In this document: one piece after another, positions 26,319 to 35,831 of the stretch | How positions within the stretch are numbered: position 1 is the stretch's first letter | Layout: every line of letters begins with the position of its first letter | Assembly (NCBI GenBank): GCA_052400625.1 | Contig: JBQTGH010000009.1 | Length of the DNA stretch: 64,000 nucleotides | Reading direction: 5' to 3' (one strand) | From: Thermophagus sp052400625 | GTDB taxonomy: Bacteria; Bacteroidota; Bacteroidia; Bacteroidales; Marinilabiliaceae | Notes under the pieces: model-generated | The model's database searches: none | The model's input: the letters and a program-made list of their open reading frames with translations, nothing else | Told to the model about the DNA's origin: nothing | Program-made: the position numbers and the translations under genes

Positions 26319-28478
26319 TCACAAAGGATTAATTCCCTTCAAAGTTGGTTCTACCGGCAAAATAGCACCTTCTTCGTCAAATTCCAACCGATCGATGCAT
26401 ACCTCCCGATGAAATCCGGCTCTATGTCCCATTTTAATTCCACGAGGCCGGTTAAATCTATGATAAACAATATACCATTCATCCTTTCCCGGAATTTGAA
26501 TCACTGAATTATGACCGGTTCCATAAATCCCTTTTGAAGCATCTTTTGCCAGAATTAAATTATTTTCAGGGATGTTAAGGGGGCCTGTAGGAGAATCAGA
26601 GGTTGCATAACGAACCCTATAATTGGGGCTCCGAGTAACATCTTCCGACCAAAGAAAATAATATTTTCCATTTCTAAAAAAAACTTCCGTCCCCTCACGA
26701 AAAGTACGATCCGGAGTAATCACCTTTAAAGAAGAGCGATCCACGGATACCATGTCGCCATTCAATTTAACAACGGCCATATAGCCATTTCCCCAATAGA
26801 GGTAGTCATCACCGGATATGGGATCATGAAAAACATCGGGATCAATTTCCTGACCACCGGAAATCCCTTTGGGCTTCCAATCAATAAGCGGTTTACCACT
26901 ATCCACAAAGGGACCTTCAGGTTCATCACTCACTGCCACCCCTATTTTCTGTGCTGCTGTAAAATAATAATAGTATTTATACCCCTCCTCTGTTTTCTTT
27001 TCAATACAAGCTGGGGCCCAGGCATTGCGTGGTCCCCAAGGCACGTCTTTAGGCAAATCGAGAATTACCCCTTCATTCTTCCAATCCACAAGATTGAAAG
27101 ATGAAAAAACTTCAAAATATTTTCCGGACCAGCTGTCATGGCCATCACTCGTGGGATACAAATAATACTTCCCCTCTTTATGGGAATAGATAATTTCCGG
27201 ATCCGCATAATATCCATCCAACACCGGATTGTTGTCAATAGCGGCAATCACTTTATATTGTTTCTCTCCCACGCCTTCAACACGCAGGGTATAATTCACA
27301 GGTCCATTCGAAAAGTCCTGCGCTCCTTTGGGTGAAAAATCAGCACCCAAAAAAGAAGTAAATTGTGGATCAAGACTAGCCAAGTTGGCTCCATTTTTCA
27401 CCGGCAAATAGATTTCTCCGGCTTCATGATTAAATACCACATTCAATGATTTTACAGCTTTAGAGTTAGATCCTGTAAATCCCAATGCTTCCATTGTACC
27501 CCATTTAGCAATAAGGCGTTCTAACTCTTTACCGGTAATAGGAATGACGCAACCATGACGAGGATGAAAATTCATGGTAATTTTTTCATCTACCACTTTA
27601 AAATTTTCTAAATCTGTTGATTCAGTAAACTGATAACGTCCCTTCATATAAACATCATACATCAGAATGTACTTATCTTGCCCGATGAGTTTGAAGGTTC
27701 CGGCCCCCTCAACAGCCTCTTTAGTCTGCTGGAGATATTTATCCTGCATCAGGTAACCTTCGGTAAGGTTATCTGAAACAGCCTTTTTAATTCCATTTCC
27801 ATGCCCTTCGGTTTTGAAAAAAAGATGAAACTTCCCATCCTTTTTCACTATATCCCCATCAATACAAGATTTTCCTTCCGGATGAAAAAATAATTGTTCA
27901 GGCTCTGTAGCAAGACCTGTAAAATCCTCATTTGCATAGGAATAATAAATAATATCAGCACCACCCGGCTGGAGCATGGAAAAATAAACCATGTATTTTC
28001 CATTTTTTTCATCGAAAATGGTTTGTGGCGCCCATACTCGCGTAACATCACTAAACTTCTCAGGAAAAGCCTCAGGAATATTCACTATAGAATGTGTCCA
28101 ATGGATAAGATCCTTTGATTTGAGCATTACCATTGCCACATTGGTCCAACCATCATTGGGAACATACAAATCCGTAAGTACCATATAAAAATTACCGTCT
28201 TCACCTCTAAGGATATGAGGATCACGAACACCGCCCCGGGAGCTGATGGTATCTGCAGAAATTACCGGCTGATTGTTGTTTAAAGCCCGATAATTAAACC
28301 CATCCTCACTAATTGCAAAATGAACCGCTTCTTGTCCCGGTCCGTTTCCCACAAAATAGGCAAATAAATAGGCTTCATAATCAAAATTTTTCTGACATGC
28401 CGTCAGAAATGATGTCATTAACACCATCATAAAAAATCCCCAATGGATAATCCGAAAAGTAGTAGTGCTATTTCTCAT
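26319..28478 (-). CDS. Tandem double GH43-like glycosidase lipoprotein
   Basis: 719 residues with a lipoprotein signal (FMMVLMTSFLTACQKN) and two five-bladed beta-propeller domains of the GH43/DUF377 clan. The N-terminal domain (about 35-310) has GGVRDPHIL, SCIDGDIVKKDG and VEGAGTFKL. The C-terminal domain (about 400-710) has GYYADPEIIYS, QEIDPDVFHD and EGTEVFFRNGKYYF. Each domain thus appears to keep the Asp/Asp/Glu catalytic triad. A linker (about 320-395) has beta-sandwich-like features. Family activities include arabinofuranosidase, xylosidase and exo-galactanase. The two domains probably act on neighbouring linkages of one glycan. The start codon lies at the edge of a dispersed repeat. 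Confidence 0.85.
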   Translation of the reverse strand: MRNSTTTFRIIHWGFFMMVLMTSFLTACQKNFDYEAYLFAYFVGNGPGQEAVHFAISEDGFNYRALNNNQPVISADTISSRGGVRDPHILRGEDGNFYMVLTDLYVPNDGWTNVAMVMLKSKDLIHWTHSIVNIPEAFPEKFSDVTRVWAPQTIFDEKNGKYMVYFSMLQPGGADIIYYSYANEDFTGLATEPEQLFFHPEGKSCIDGDIVKKDGKFHLFFKTEGHGNGIKKAVSDNLTEGYLMQDKYLQQTKEAVEGAGTFKLIGQDKYILMYDVYMKGRYQFTESTDLENFKVVDEKITMNFHPRHGCVIPITGKELERLIAKWGTMEALGFTGSNSKAVKSLNVVFNHEAGEIYLPVKNGANLASLDPQFTSFLGADFSPKGAQDFSNGPVNYTLRVEGVGEKQYKVIAAIDNNPVLDGYYADPEIIYSHKEGKYYLYPTSDGHDSWSGKYFEVFSSFNLVDWKNEGVILDLPKDVPWGPRNAWAPACIEKKTEEGYKYYYYFTAAQKIGVAVSDEPEGPFVDSGKPLIDWKPKGISGGQEIDPDVFHDPISGDDYLYWGNGYMAVVKLNGDMVSVDRSSLKVITPDRTFREGTEVFFRNGKYYFLWSEDVTRSPNYRVRYATSDSPTGPLNIPENNLILAKDASKGIYGTGHNSVIQIPGKDEWYIVYHRFNRPRGIKMGHRAGFHREVCIDRLEFDEEGAILPVEPTLKGINPL

Positions 28479-28583
28479 CCGTATAAATTAATTTAAGTTA
28501 TTGGTCTGATAAAACTCGCATGATCTTAAGTTTTAAACATTCTCTATTGGAAGCCACTTCATTGCTCATGCTCGTATCATTGG
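28474..28583 (+). repeat. Dispersed intergenic element, copy 5
   Basis: CTCATCCGTATAAATTAATT, TTGGTCTGATAAAACTCGCA, GTTTTAAACATTCTC and CTCATGCTCGTATCATTGGT. Its left end overlaps the start codon of the GH43 gene by a few bases, so it forms that gene's immediate 5' region. The remaining gap to 28860 has nothing recognisable. Confidence 0.75.
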
Positions 28584-28860
28584 TAAAAAATTTTGTAATT
28601 GTTTGGTATATTCAAGTTAGTATTATTGATTTTTAGAAAACTTCCTCAATTCAACTCTGTCTATTTGATAACATTTAACATCAATCCGCTGATCCACCCC
28701 AATCATTCGCATGGACCAAAAACCATTTGCCAGATAAATTTCTGTTGCCAACCGGACAAAAAACAAAAGAATGTAAAGCAACAAATATATTTACCCGCTT
28801 AGAGTTATCCAATAAATTTTAAATCATTTTTTCGACGAACCATACCAACAGAAAAAGTAA

Positions 28861-28878
28861 ATATTCATTCTTGAATAT
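28861..28878 (-). terminator. Small hairpin after the GH105 gene
   Basis: ATATTCA/TGAATAT stem with a four-base loop, followed on the minus strand by a T-rich stretch. It is immediately downstream of the GH105 stop codon. Weak but well placed. Confidence 0.45.
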
Positions 28879-28880
28879 CA

Positions 28881-30038
28881 TCAGTCAATAGTTCCTTGTA
28901 ACTGGAAAACATACTTATACATTTCAGACGCTGCCAGAAGAAAAGCTCCTGTTCCAAAATTTGAAGTGGAATTCCTATCTACCACCTGGCCGGGAATTGC
29001 TCTTTCTCCTATTGGCTGAACATAACCGACGCTGCCGTCCTTTTGAAGGGCAACCGTTGTAAGATAGTTCCATGCTTTTAATACCGTAGGTAGGAAATCT
29101 TTCTGATCCAGAATCCGGTTATTAATTCCCCATAGAAATCCATAGGTAAAAAAGGCCGTTCCGCTGGTCTCAGGCCCTGGGGCATGATCTGGATCCAGCA
29201 TACTCCTGGTCCAGTAGCCTTCCTCTTGCTGAATGTTTTTAAGAGATTGAGCCATTCGTTTATAATCCTCTAAAAAAACATTATAATAGGTATAATCCTT
29301 AGGTAAATCACTCAAAACTTTTGCAAGTCCGGCAAAAACCCAACCATCGCCCCGCGCCCAAAAGTCTTTTTTCTTATTCAGAGATTTATGCTTTGGGTAA
29401 ACATATTTGGCATCTCGAAAAAATAGGCCTGTTTCATCATCATACATTATGCTTTTAGCGTAACTGTAATATTCATAAAGTTTTTCCAGATACTTCTCCT
29501 CGCCCGTTAACTGATATAGTTTAGTCATAACAGGCATCACCATATACAAACCATCTGCCCACCACCAGTAATCTGAAGAATCAGTACGCATCTGATACGC
29601 CATAACCTCTTTGGCCCGGGCTATCATTTTTTCACTCGGGTCATCAACGAGTTGAAACAAATCAATATAAGTTTGGAAACAGATCTGCCAATCGCCAAAA
29701 AGCACATGGTCATCAGTTTCTCCATAATTATATTTCCACTCTGCGGGGTTGTTGGATTTGGCGCCCATCCATTGATTATATTCAGCCCAACCTCTCGAAT
29801 AATCCAAAAAACGCTTGATTCCGGTTACTTTATACACTTCAATATTGCCGGTATGATAGGCAGCATTGTCCCAAAAAGCTCGTCCATGGTTAGGATGCGT
29901 TTGCTGCCAATGATCATTCACTGTTATCATTAACGATTTAACTTCCTGAGGCTTGGGTAAACGATCATTTTTACTTTCATGGCACGAGGAAAGCAAAACC
30001 ACAAAGGAACCCATCAAGCAAATTAAAAGAGATCTCAT
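28881..30038 (-). CDS. Glycoside hydrolase family 105/88-type unsaturated uronyl hydrolase lipoprotein
   Basis: Removes the 4,5-unsaturated uronic acid left by polysaccharide lyases. The internal ATG gives MRSLLICLMGSFVVLLSSC, a clear lipoprotein signal. An ATG nine codons upstream (30065) is also possible. The (alpha/alpha)6-barrel landmarks are present: WWWADGLYMVMPVMTKL and FWARGDGWVFAGLAKVL, the latter with the catalytic Asp of the RGDGW motif. TSGTAFFTYGFLWGI is also typical. Length of about 385 is normal. Its presence implies that the target glycan contains uronic acid and is cut by a lyase encoded elsewhere. Confidence 0.9.
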   Translation of the reverse strand: MRSLLICLMGSFVVLLSSCHESKNDRLPKPQEVKSLMITVNDHWQQTHPNHGRAFWDNAAYHTGNIEVYKVTGIKRFLDYSRGWAEYNQWMGAKSNNPAEWKYNYGETDDHVLFGDWQICFQTYIDLFQLVDDPSEKMIARAKEVMAYQMRTDSSDYWWWADGLYMVMPVMTKLYQLTGEEKYLEKLYEYYSYAKSIMYDDETGLFFRDAKYVYPKHKSLNKKKDFWARGDGWVFAGLAKVLSDLPKDYTYYNVFLEDYKRMAQSLKNIQQEEGYWTRSMLDPDHAPGPETSGTAFFTYGFLWGINNRILDQKDFLPTVLKAWNYLTTVALQKDGSVGYVQPIGERAIPGQVVDRNSTSNFGTGAFLLAASEMYKYVFQLQGTID

Positions 30039-30300
30039 AAATTTCGTTTCTTTCTTAATAATCATTCGTTATACAATGTCGATAAACTTCTTTCAGTCAT
30101 TTTTTTTGACAGACTGGATCTAGCCTATGAGCAATATCAATTCCGAGATCAACCTTCCATAAGAAGGCAGTAACCGGAATCAAACTTTTACCCATTAGGA
30201 ACCTATACCCTGCTTACAAATAATACCAGGCAACAAAAGATGCCCATTTCCAAAGTAATATTTATTGGGAAGCGATACCCAGATGGTTGGATAAAAGGTT

Positions 30301-32094
30301 TTATTGTTTCTTTTCATACCATTGCTTCATAATGAAGAACGCCTTTTTTTTAATCCCATCGTTCGAGACCAAACCTTTTCTATTCCATCCATCCTGAATA
30401 TTAGGCAACAATCTTCGAGGTGATTTAAAATCCATAAGGATCCATGGACAAGTACCTGCCAAATTCATTTTGTCAAACATTGCTACACTCTGCACATAAA
30501 GATCTTCCTGGAACTCTTCGGTCCAACGCTGATTCCTTTCACCATGGAATCCTTGCTTTGCCCCACCACCAAACTCACTAATAATAATCGGCTTATTATC
30601 GGGGAGTTGCCAATTCATTTTAGCACATTTATCAGGTAATCCATCGTACCAACCGATATAAGAATTAAAACTTATTACGTCCACAACATCCATTAGTGGA
30701 TCTTTGATGGACGGCGTAAAAGGGTCATGGTAATCCTTTTCCATAGCCATGCTGATCAGTCGCGAATCATCAATGCCTCGAGCATGTTTCACCAATTGGT
30801 TTAAAAACTGATTTCTTTCTTCACTCACCGGTGTTTCATTGGCCAGTGACCATATCATGATGGCCCCGCGATTCTTATCCCGCATAATCATCTCTTCCAG
30901 CTGATTTTTGGCATTTTGAAGCGTTTCTTCATTCGTAAAATGAATGGTCCAGTAAACAGGGATTTCACTCCAAACAAGAAGTCCCATTTTCTCGGCTTCG
31001 CGCACCATATATTCGTTATGAGGATAGTGTGCCAATCGTACAAAATTGGCGTTCATCTCCTTCGCCCAGGAAAGAAGGGTGCGAGCTTCTGCCGCATTAC
31101 TGAATCGGCCAGCCCTGAAAGGGGCTTCTTCATGGATCGAAATTCCTCGTAAAAAAATCGGTTTCCCATTCAAATAGATTTGATTTCCCACTGCTTTGAT
31201 GTGCCGAAACGCGATCTTCTCTTTCAAAATTTTTCCATCTGCCGAAAAGGTTATCTCATACTGTCTGGGATTTTCGGGAGACCACAATTTAGGTTTGGCT
31301 TTAAGGGCAAAAGATCCCCTCCCGTTTTCATCAGGGACCACTGTAGCCTCTTTCCCTAATTCAGAAATAGTTATGGTTACCGAGGCGTTCCGGTTGGGAC
31401 CCTCCAACTGCACCCATCCTGAAATTTCGTTATATTTCCCCTCTGACAAGGAAATATTATAATCACGAATAAAGGTATTAGGTTCTTTAACAATCATAAC
31501 GTCGCGCGTAATCCCACCATAATTCCACCAGTCCGTGTTCACTGTAGGAACGCCGTCTGCATGTCGAGTATTATCCACCTTAACAACAATAAAATTATGC
31601 CCTGTCTTTAATTTTCCGGTAACTTCAAAATTAAATGGGGTGAACCCGCCTTTGTGTGAACCGAGGTATTCTCCATTTAAATACACCAAAGCTTCATAAT
31701 TGACAGCGCCAAAATAAAGGAAATAACGTTCGTTTTCGACCGGACTAAAATCAAAAGTTTTACGAAACCAAACTGTTCCTTCATAGTATTTCAATTCTCT
31801 ATCGGAGGAATTCCAATCACGCGGTATAAACATCTTGGGGGACGCCTCAAAACTATATTCAACCATATCAGACTGGTTACGTGGCTTTTGGTCATTAAAA
31901 AATCCCCATCGACTAGGCTTTAGCCGATAATCATAATAACCGGTTTCATAACGATCTACAATATAATCCCAATCACCGTTTAGAGAAATTGTTTCACGAT
32001 TAGGAATATTTGTGATGAGCGGAAACAAATTCTCGTTGGCCATACTGGCCACCGATATCCATATCCCAATTAAAAAAATCAAACACCGTTTCAT
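30301..32094 (-). CDS. Glycoside hydrolase family 2, beta-glucuronidase-like
   Basis: Exo-beta-glycosidase of about 597 residues. The chosen ATG gives a signal peptide MKRCLIFLIGIWISVASMA; ATGs at 32100 and 32178 would lengthen it. Domains in order: sugar-binding jelly roll (about 25-195), Ig-like domain (about 200-290), TIM barrel. The acid/base Glu is in WSLANETPVSEE (about residue 418) and the nucleophile Glu in PIIISEFGGG (about 505). The segment WNRKGLVSND (about 569) matches the NxK carboxylate-recognition motif of GusA-type enzymes, so glucuronidase or galacturonidase activity is more likely than galactosidase. First gene of the minus-strand run GH2-GH105-GH43-GH16. Confidence 0.88.
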   Translation of the reverse strand: MKRCLIFLIGIWISVASMANENLFPLITNIPNRETISLNGDWDYIVDRYETGYYDYRLKPSRWGFFNDQKPRNQSDMVEYSFEASPKMFIPRDWNSSDRELKYYEGTVWFRKTFDFSPVENERYFLYFGAVNYEALVYLNGEYLGSHKGGFTPFNFEVTGKLKTGHNFIVVKVDNTRHADGVPTVNTDWWNYGGITRDVMIVKEPNTFIRDYNISLSEGKYNEISGWVQLEGPNRNASVTITISELGKEATVVPDENGRGSFALKAKPKLWSPENPRQYEITFSADGKILKEKIAFRHIKAVGNQIYLNGKPIFLRGISIHEEAPFRAGRFSNAAEARTLLSWAKEMNANFVRLAHYPHNEYMVREAEKMGLLVWSEIPVYWTIHFTNEETLQNAKNQLEEMIMRDKNRGAIMIWSLANETPVSEERNQFLNQLVKHARGIDDSRLISMAMEKDYHDPFTPSIKDPLMDVVDVISFNSYIGWYDGLPDKCAKMNWQLPDNKPIIISEFGGGAKQGFHGERNQRWTEEFQEDLYVQSVAMFDKMNLAGTCPWILMDFKSPRRLLPNIQDGWNRKGLVSNDGIKKKAFFIMKQWYEKKQ

Positions 32095-32100
32095 ATTCAT

Positions 32101-33356
32101 AAAATAAATATTAATATTTAAAGATAACCCAACAATTATTCTAATAATACTTATTCTTCCATTTATTAAAACATCCATTCATTATATCCATCGAATGACA
32201 TTTCCCTCCAACAGTTTTCTTCAGCGCCTTATATTAGACCCGGAAATGAGATGACCTCGCATCCATCCAAACCCCAAAAACAAAAAAAAACAAAATTACC
32301 TTCTCGGGTTGCACGTTTTTCTCATCCTAGGTTAATCTCTTACTTCGAGCGCATATTCGTCATTTCCATTGTTCCCCGGTAAAGAACTATAAACTCAAAG
32401 CTAACAAAAGACAACCAACACAATTTTCAGAAAACCAACATTTGCTATTGCTTTTTTCACTTATTATGTCATTTTTTTAAAAAGCAATAAAACTTTTTCA
32501 CATCAAAACCTATAAATACAAACCCTTCACCCTGATCTCATGCATCTTATATTTTTTTTCAAGTAAAGCGTCATCTCGAATGGAAGGATCGTGACTATAC
32601 CTCTTCAATAATTACCTTATTCCTGCAATTTCACCAATCATCAAATAATGGCGAATACCCATCCATTTTTCCGACTTATAGCTTACGGTAAAACTGATTA
32701 TGTGTTGCACCTCATATTCTCTCCGTTTGAATGGAAAGATCTGCCCCCCGTTTATGGATGTTCGTATCATGGAGCAGACAAGCAACAAACCTTGCATGGT
32801 TGTAAGGCATCAATCAAAGAAGGGCAAGATGAACCGGTTCTAAAGAGTCGTATCAAAATCACCTCAAACAAATTGAAGATTTTAATTATCCGCAGAAAAG
32901 AGGAGGCTGATCTACACAAGAGACCAAAATAAGCATATATTCAACCCACATTCGGATTGCAGAAAGTCATGACAATATTTTTTTTGCTTTCGATGGCCAT
33001 ACAAAATGTGATCTCTGTATGCAGTCCAAGAGGGGAAAGTGAACAAGATTACCTGTTATTAACAGGTATCATAACCCAACGGAATCCCAGAGGAGGCCCA
33101 TTACATATGATAACTTTGACAATAGATTTTTGGGAGGCGACACCTGGCTTATCATTGATTAAAATTAAAGCCTCTGGAAAAATGGCTCAAAAATGTTTTA
33201 CCCGTTTTTTATTCCTTCTTTCTGCAGTATTTACTTCTAAAACTAAATCATAAGTATCTTCTGCCCATCAGATGGGACTCTTCCTTTAATGCAGTTCTAA
33301 CATTTCCTTTCTATTAAGATGACGTTTCAATGGCTTTATAAACAGAGAACATCATC
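32101..33356. other. Long intergenic region with possible decayed coding remnant
   Basis: No intact gene is convincing. On the plus strand frame 1, from 32842 to 33162, reads as protein-like text interrupted by only two stops (TGA at 32908 and 33040), for example AESHDNIFFAFDGHT and YDNFDNRFLGGDTWLIID before a final TAA. I do not recognise the family. It may be a dead gene or chance. The short open frames at 32648-32932 and 32957-33253 show no family features. The promoter of the GH2 gene should lie near the left end, but no good match was found. Confidence 0.3.
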
Positions 33357-34073
33357 TTAAAAAATCCCATACAGAGAATAGTCATTGGTATTGCAATACA
33401 TAAAGGAATAGAAAGAGAAATTCAACCGGTTGGTTTCCAACTTTCTTGACAAATAAAGGACCGGTTGTCCGGGATGCAAATCCAAATATTCACAAACCTT
33501 GGGATCCCCTGCTTCCGTGGCTTTAAAATATTGTTCTCCACCTTTGATTTCCAAATGATAATTTTGCCGCAGGAGATCAAATAAGGACTTATTATCCAGG
33601 TTTCTGGAAGTAAAACGCGGTAGATTAATGTTAGGGAGGTATGTTTGCTCGAAAAAAATCGGTCGCTCATTCACCGATCGAACACGTTCAAAATAAATAC
33701 ATCCAACGGTTTTCAAATCTTCATTCAAAGGAAAAAAGAAATCTTCGGGCCATGGCTGAACTTTAGGACGAACTACCGTCTTGGTTTTTAAGTTTTTATT
33801 TCCAATGGCGGTGGTAGTCCCTGCTATAGAAAGGATACCAATACCTTTTGGCAATTTATGAACGACACTTCCAAGTCCTTGTTGCTTTTTAATAAAACCT
33901 TCATGTGCGAGTAAATCCAATGCTTTACGAACCGTTGGACGAGTAAGATTGTGAAGCCCACAAAGTTCATTTTCTGATGGTAATAAATCACCCTCTTTAT
34001 AAATCCCATCCACAATTCCTTTTCTAAGCTGTTCATACAATCTTCTGTAATGCGCAATTGACTTTTCTGCCAT
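33357..34073 (-). CDS. GntR-family transcriptional regulator with UTRA domain
   Basis: Ligand-responsive repressor of the HutC/UTRA subfamily (238 residues). The winged helix-turn-helix occupies residues 1-75 (YEQLRKGIVDGIYKEGDLLP, SENELCGLHNLTRPTVRKAL, HEGFIKKQQGLGSVV). The UTRA domain follows (about 95-235; CIYFERVRSVNERPIFFEQT, YLDLHPGQPVLYLSRKL). UTRA domains usually bind phosphorylated sugars or similar small molecules. It is divergent from the E2/E1 operon. A perfect palindrome of the HutC-type operator class lies in front of that operon and a near copy lies in front of the regulator itself, so it very likely controls both. Confidence 0.93.
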   Translation of the reverse strand: MAEKSIAHYRRLYEQLRKGIVDGIYKEGDLLPSENELCGLHNLTRPTVRKALDLLAHEGFIKKQQGLGSVVHKLPKGIGILSIAGTTTAIGNKNLKTKTVVRPKVQPWPEDFFFPLNEDLKTVGCIYFERVRSVNERPIFFEQTYLPNINLPRFTSRNLDNKSLFDLLRQNYHLEIKGGEQYFKATEAGDPKVCEYLDLHPGQPVLYLSRKLETNRLNFSFYSFMYCNTNDYSLYGIF

Positions 34074-34149
34074 AATGTTTGATTAGGAATAATCCACAAA
34101 TTTAGAATTAATTTAAAAAAAGAAAAAAATAACCCCTCAATCCAAAACA

Positions 34150-34163
34150 CTTGTATTGACAAA
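34150..34163. promoter_or_regulatory. Probable second GntR operator (autoregulation)
   Basis: CTTGTATTGACAAA matches 12 of 14 bases of the palindrome in front of the E2 gene. It lies about 77 bases upstream of the regulator start codon. Confidence 0.55.
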
Positions 34164-34397
34164 TCTAAATATAAATCATTATCAATTTCACCACAAAGAA
34201 ATCTGGCATAGGATCTTACCACCCTCCTCTTCCCTTTCGGAAAAAAATCATTTTACAGGAATTCAGGCGGACTGCACAAAAATAAGTTACACCTTCAGGA
34301 ACATCAAAAGACAGCCATACACCTATCAATATCAACAGAGAAAAGTATTTTAGCTTTTTATAACAACGATTTCCCTGCCCGGTTTTTTTCTAAAAAA

Positions 34398-34427
34398 TTG
34401 CATTTTCACAAAACATCTTTATATTTG
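34398..34427 (+). promoter_or_regulatory. Promoter of the E2/E1/PHP/SDR/MDR operon
   Basis: TTG (-33 core) at 34398-34400 and TATATTTG, an exact TAnnTTTG -7 element, at 34420-34427 with a 19-base spacer. Transcription should start near 34433, about 20 bases before the E2 ATG. Confidence 0.75.
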
Positions 34428-34429
34428 CA

Positions 34430-34443
34430 CTTGTATTTACAAG
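34430..34443. promoter_or_regulatory. GntR/UTRA operator palindrome
   Basis: CTTGTATTTACAAG: perfect 6-bp arms CTTGTA/TACAAG around two bases, the usual shape of HutC-subfamily operators. It starts two bases after the -7 element and covers the expected transcription start, so binding should block initiation. Confidence 0.75.
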
Positions 34444-34452
34444 TTAACAGAT

Positions 34453-35760
34453 ATGGCAATACCGATCATTATGCCCAGACAAGGGCAATCAGTAGAGACA
34501 TGTATCCTCACAGCTTTACACAAAGAAACGGGAGAATCCGTTTCCAAAGGCGATATCCTCTTTGAATATGAAACGGATAAAGCGTCCTTTGAAGAAGAAG
34601 CTCCTCAGGATGGGATCTTTCTTGGCGCATTTTTCGAAGAGGGAGAAGAAATCCCGGTGCTACAAACAGTATGTGTTATTGGAAACCAGGGAGAAGACAT
34701 CTCTGAATTCGACCCTAGGCACTCCTCCCAAGGCCATCCCGAAACAATTCCTCCGGCCGAAAAAGAAACGGAAGAAACAGTGAGTGCTTCAAGTGGAGTT
34801 AGTAAAGAAAACGACGCCACTCATAACAGGATCAAGATATCTCCCAGAGCCAGAAAAAAAGCAGCGCTCGAGAAGGTTCCTGTTCACGAACTTTCGGGAA
34901 CCGGACCCAACGGACGAATTCTCGATCGGGATGTGGAACGGTGGTTACAACAACATTCCGATCCGATAAAAATAGAAACAACAATATCGGCACCTGAAAC
35001 TGTTGCAACTGCATCACCTCAGAAGTCGGCTACCCCTCCCAAAACTTCCGTTGAAGTGAGTTCCGACGGGGAATATGAAATCCGCCCATTGACCAATGTC
35101 AGAAAAATTATTGCCAAAGCGATGCATCAATCGCTTCAATCTTCAGCTCAGCTCACCCACCATCTCAGTGCCGATGCACGGAGGCTATTAGCATGCAGAA
35201 AAAAAGCCAAAGAAATGGGCCTAGACCTTACGCTCAACGACTTTATCTGTTTTGCAGTTGTTAAAGCGCTACAAATATATCCGCAGGTAAATGCACACCT
35301 CGCAGACGACAAACTTAAATTGTTTAAGAACGTTCATCTGGGATTAGCTGTTGATACGGAAAGAGGACTAATGGTTCCGGTGGTTAAAAACGCCGATGAT
35401 TATAACATAAAAGGTCTTTCCAAACAAATGCACGACCTGGCCTCTGCCAGCAGAAAAGGAAGTATAGATCCGGATCTTATTTCTCCGCAAGCAGCTTCTT
35501 TTACGGTTTCGAATCTGGGGAACTATGGCGTAGAAATGTTTACTCCGGTCATTAATTTACCGCAAGTTGCCATTCTTGGTGTCAACACCATTATTTATCG
35601 ACCAAAACCATTGGAAGATGGCACGCTGGCTATTGTACCACAAATTGGGTTAAGTCTTACCTACGACCATCGAGCCCTGGATGGCGGAGAAGCCACAAGA
35701 TTTGTAAAAGAAATTGCCAACCAAATTGAAGCATTGGATCCGGAGCGGATGTTAGCCTAA
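34453..35760 (+). CDS. 2-oxo acid dehydrogenase complex E2 (dihydrolipoamide acyltransferase)
   Basis: Core of a lipoate-dependent complex that moves an acyl group from E1 to CoA. 435 residues: lipoyl domain 1-76 with the lipoylated Lys in YETDKASFEEE (about residue 43); a flexible linker; a peripheral-subunit-binding domain (about 130-166; ISPRARKKAA ... GTGPNGRILDRDV) that would hold E1/E3; a second linker; and the catalytic domain with VSNLGNYGVEMFTPVIN and the active-site HRALDGGEATRF (His about 406). First gene of a GntR-controlled operon. No E3 gene lies in this window, so E3 is probably shared with another complex. Confidence 0.95.
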   Translation: MAIPIIMPRQGQSVETCILTALHKETGESVSKGDILFEYETDKASFEEEAPQDGIFLGAFFEEGEEIPVLQTVCVIGNQGEDISEFDPRHSSQGHPETIPPAEKETEETVSASSGVSKENDATHNRIKISPRARKKAALEKVPVHELSGTGPNGRILDRDVERWLQQHSDPIKIETTISAPETVATASPQKSATPPKTSVEVSSDGEYEIRPLTNVRKIIAKAMHQSLQSSAQLTHHLSADARRLLACRKKAKEMGLDLTLNDFICFAVVKALQIYPQVNAHLADDKLKLFKNVHLGLAVDTERGLMVPVVKNADDYNIKGLSKQMHDLASASRKGSIDPDLISPQAASFTVSNLGNYGVEMFTPVINLPQVAILGVNTIIYRPKPLEDGTLAIVPQIGLSLTYDHRALDGGEATRFVKEIANQIEALDPERMLA

Positions 35761-35831
35761 AGAATGATTCCAATCAATCATCTCCGAGATTAGCTTCTGA
35801 TCAAAATATTCAATCTTAAAAACATCCGATT

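Noticed and set aside
24936..28583. Reading the dispersed element as a promoter or operator shared by the glycan genes
   Set aside because: Copies also occur near unrelated genes and between convergent genes, in either orientation, so a repeat element fits better than a regulon motif.
32648..33253. Two short plus-strand open frames in the long spacer (95 and 98 residues)
   Set aside because: No recognisable motif, unlikely composition, and overlapping in part with another frame that looks more protein-like.
25266..34073. A complete polysaccharide utilisation locus with SusC/SusD
   Set aside because: No TonB-dependent receptor, SusD-like protein or ECF/hybrid sensor regulator was found in this stretch. 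Only enzymes and a GntR gene facing another operon are present.
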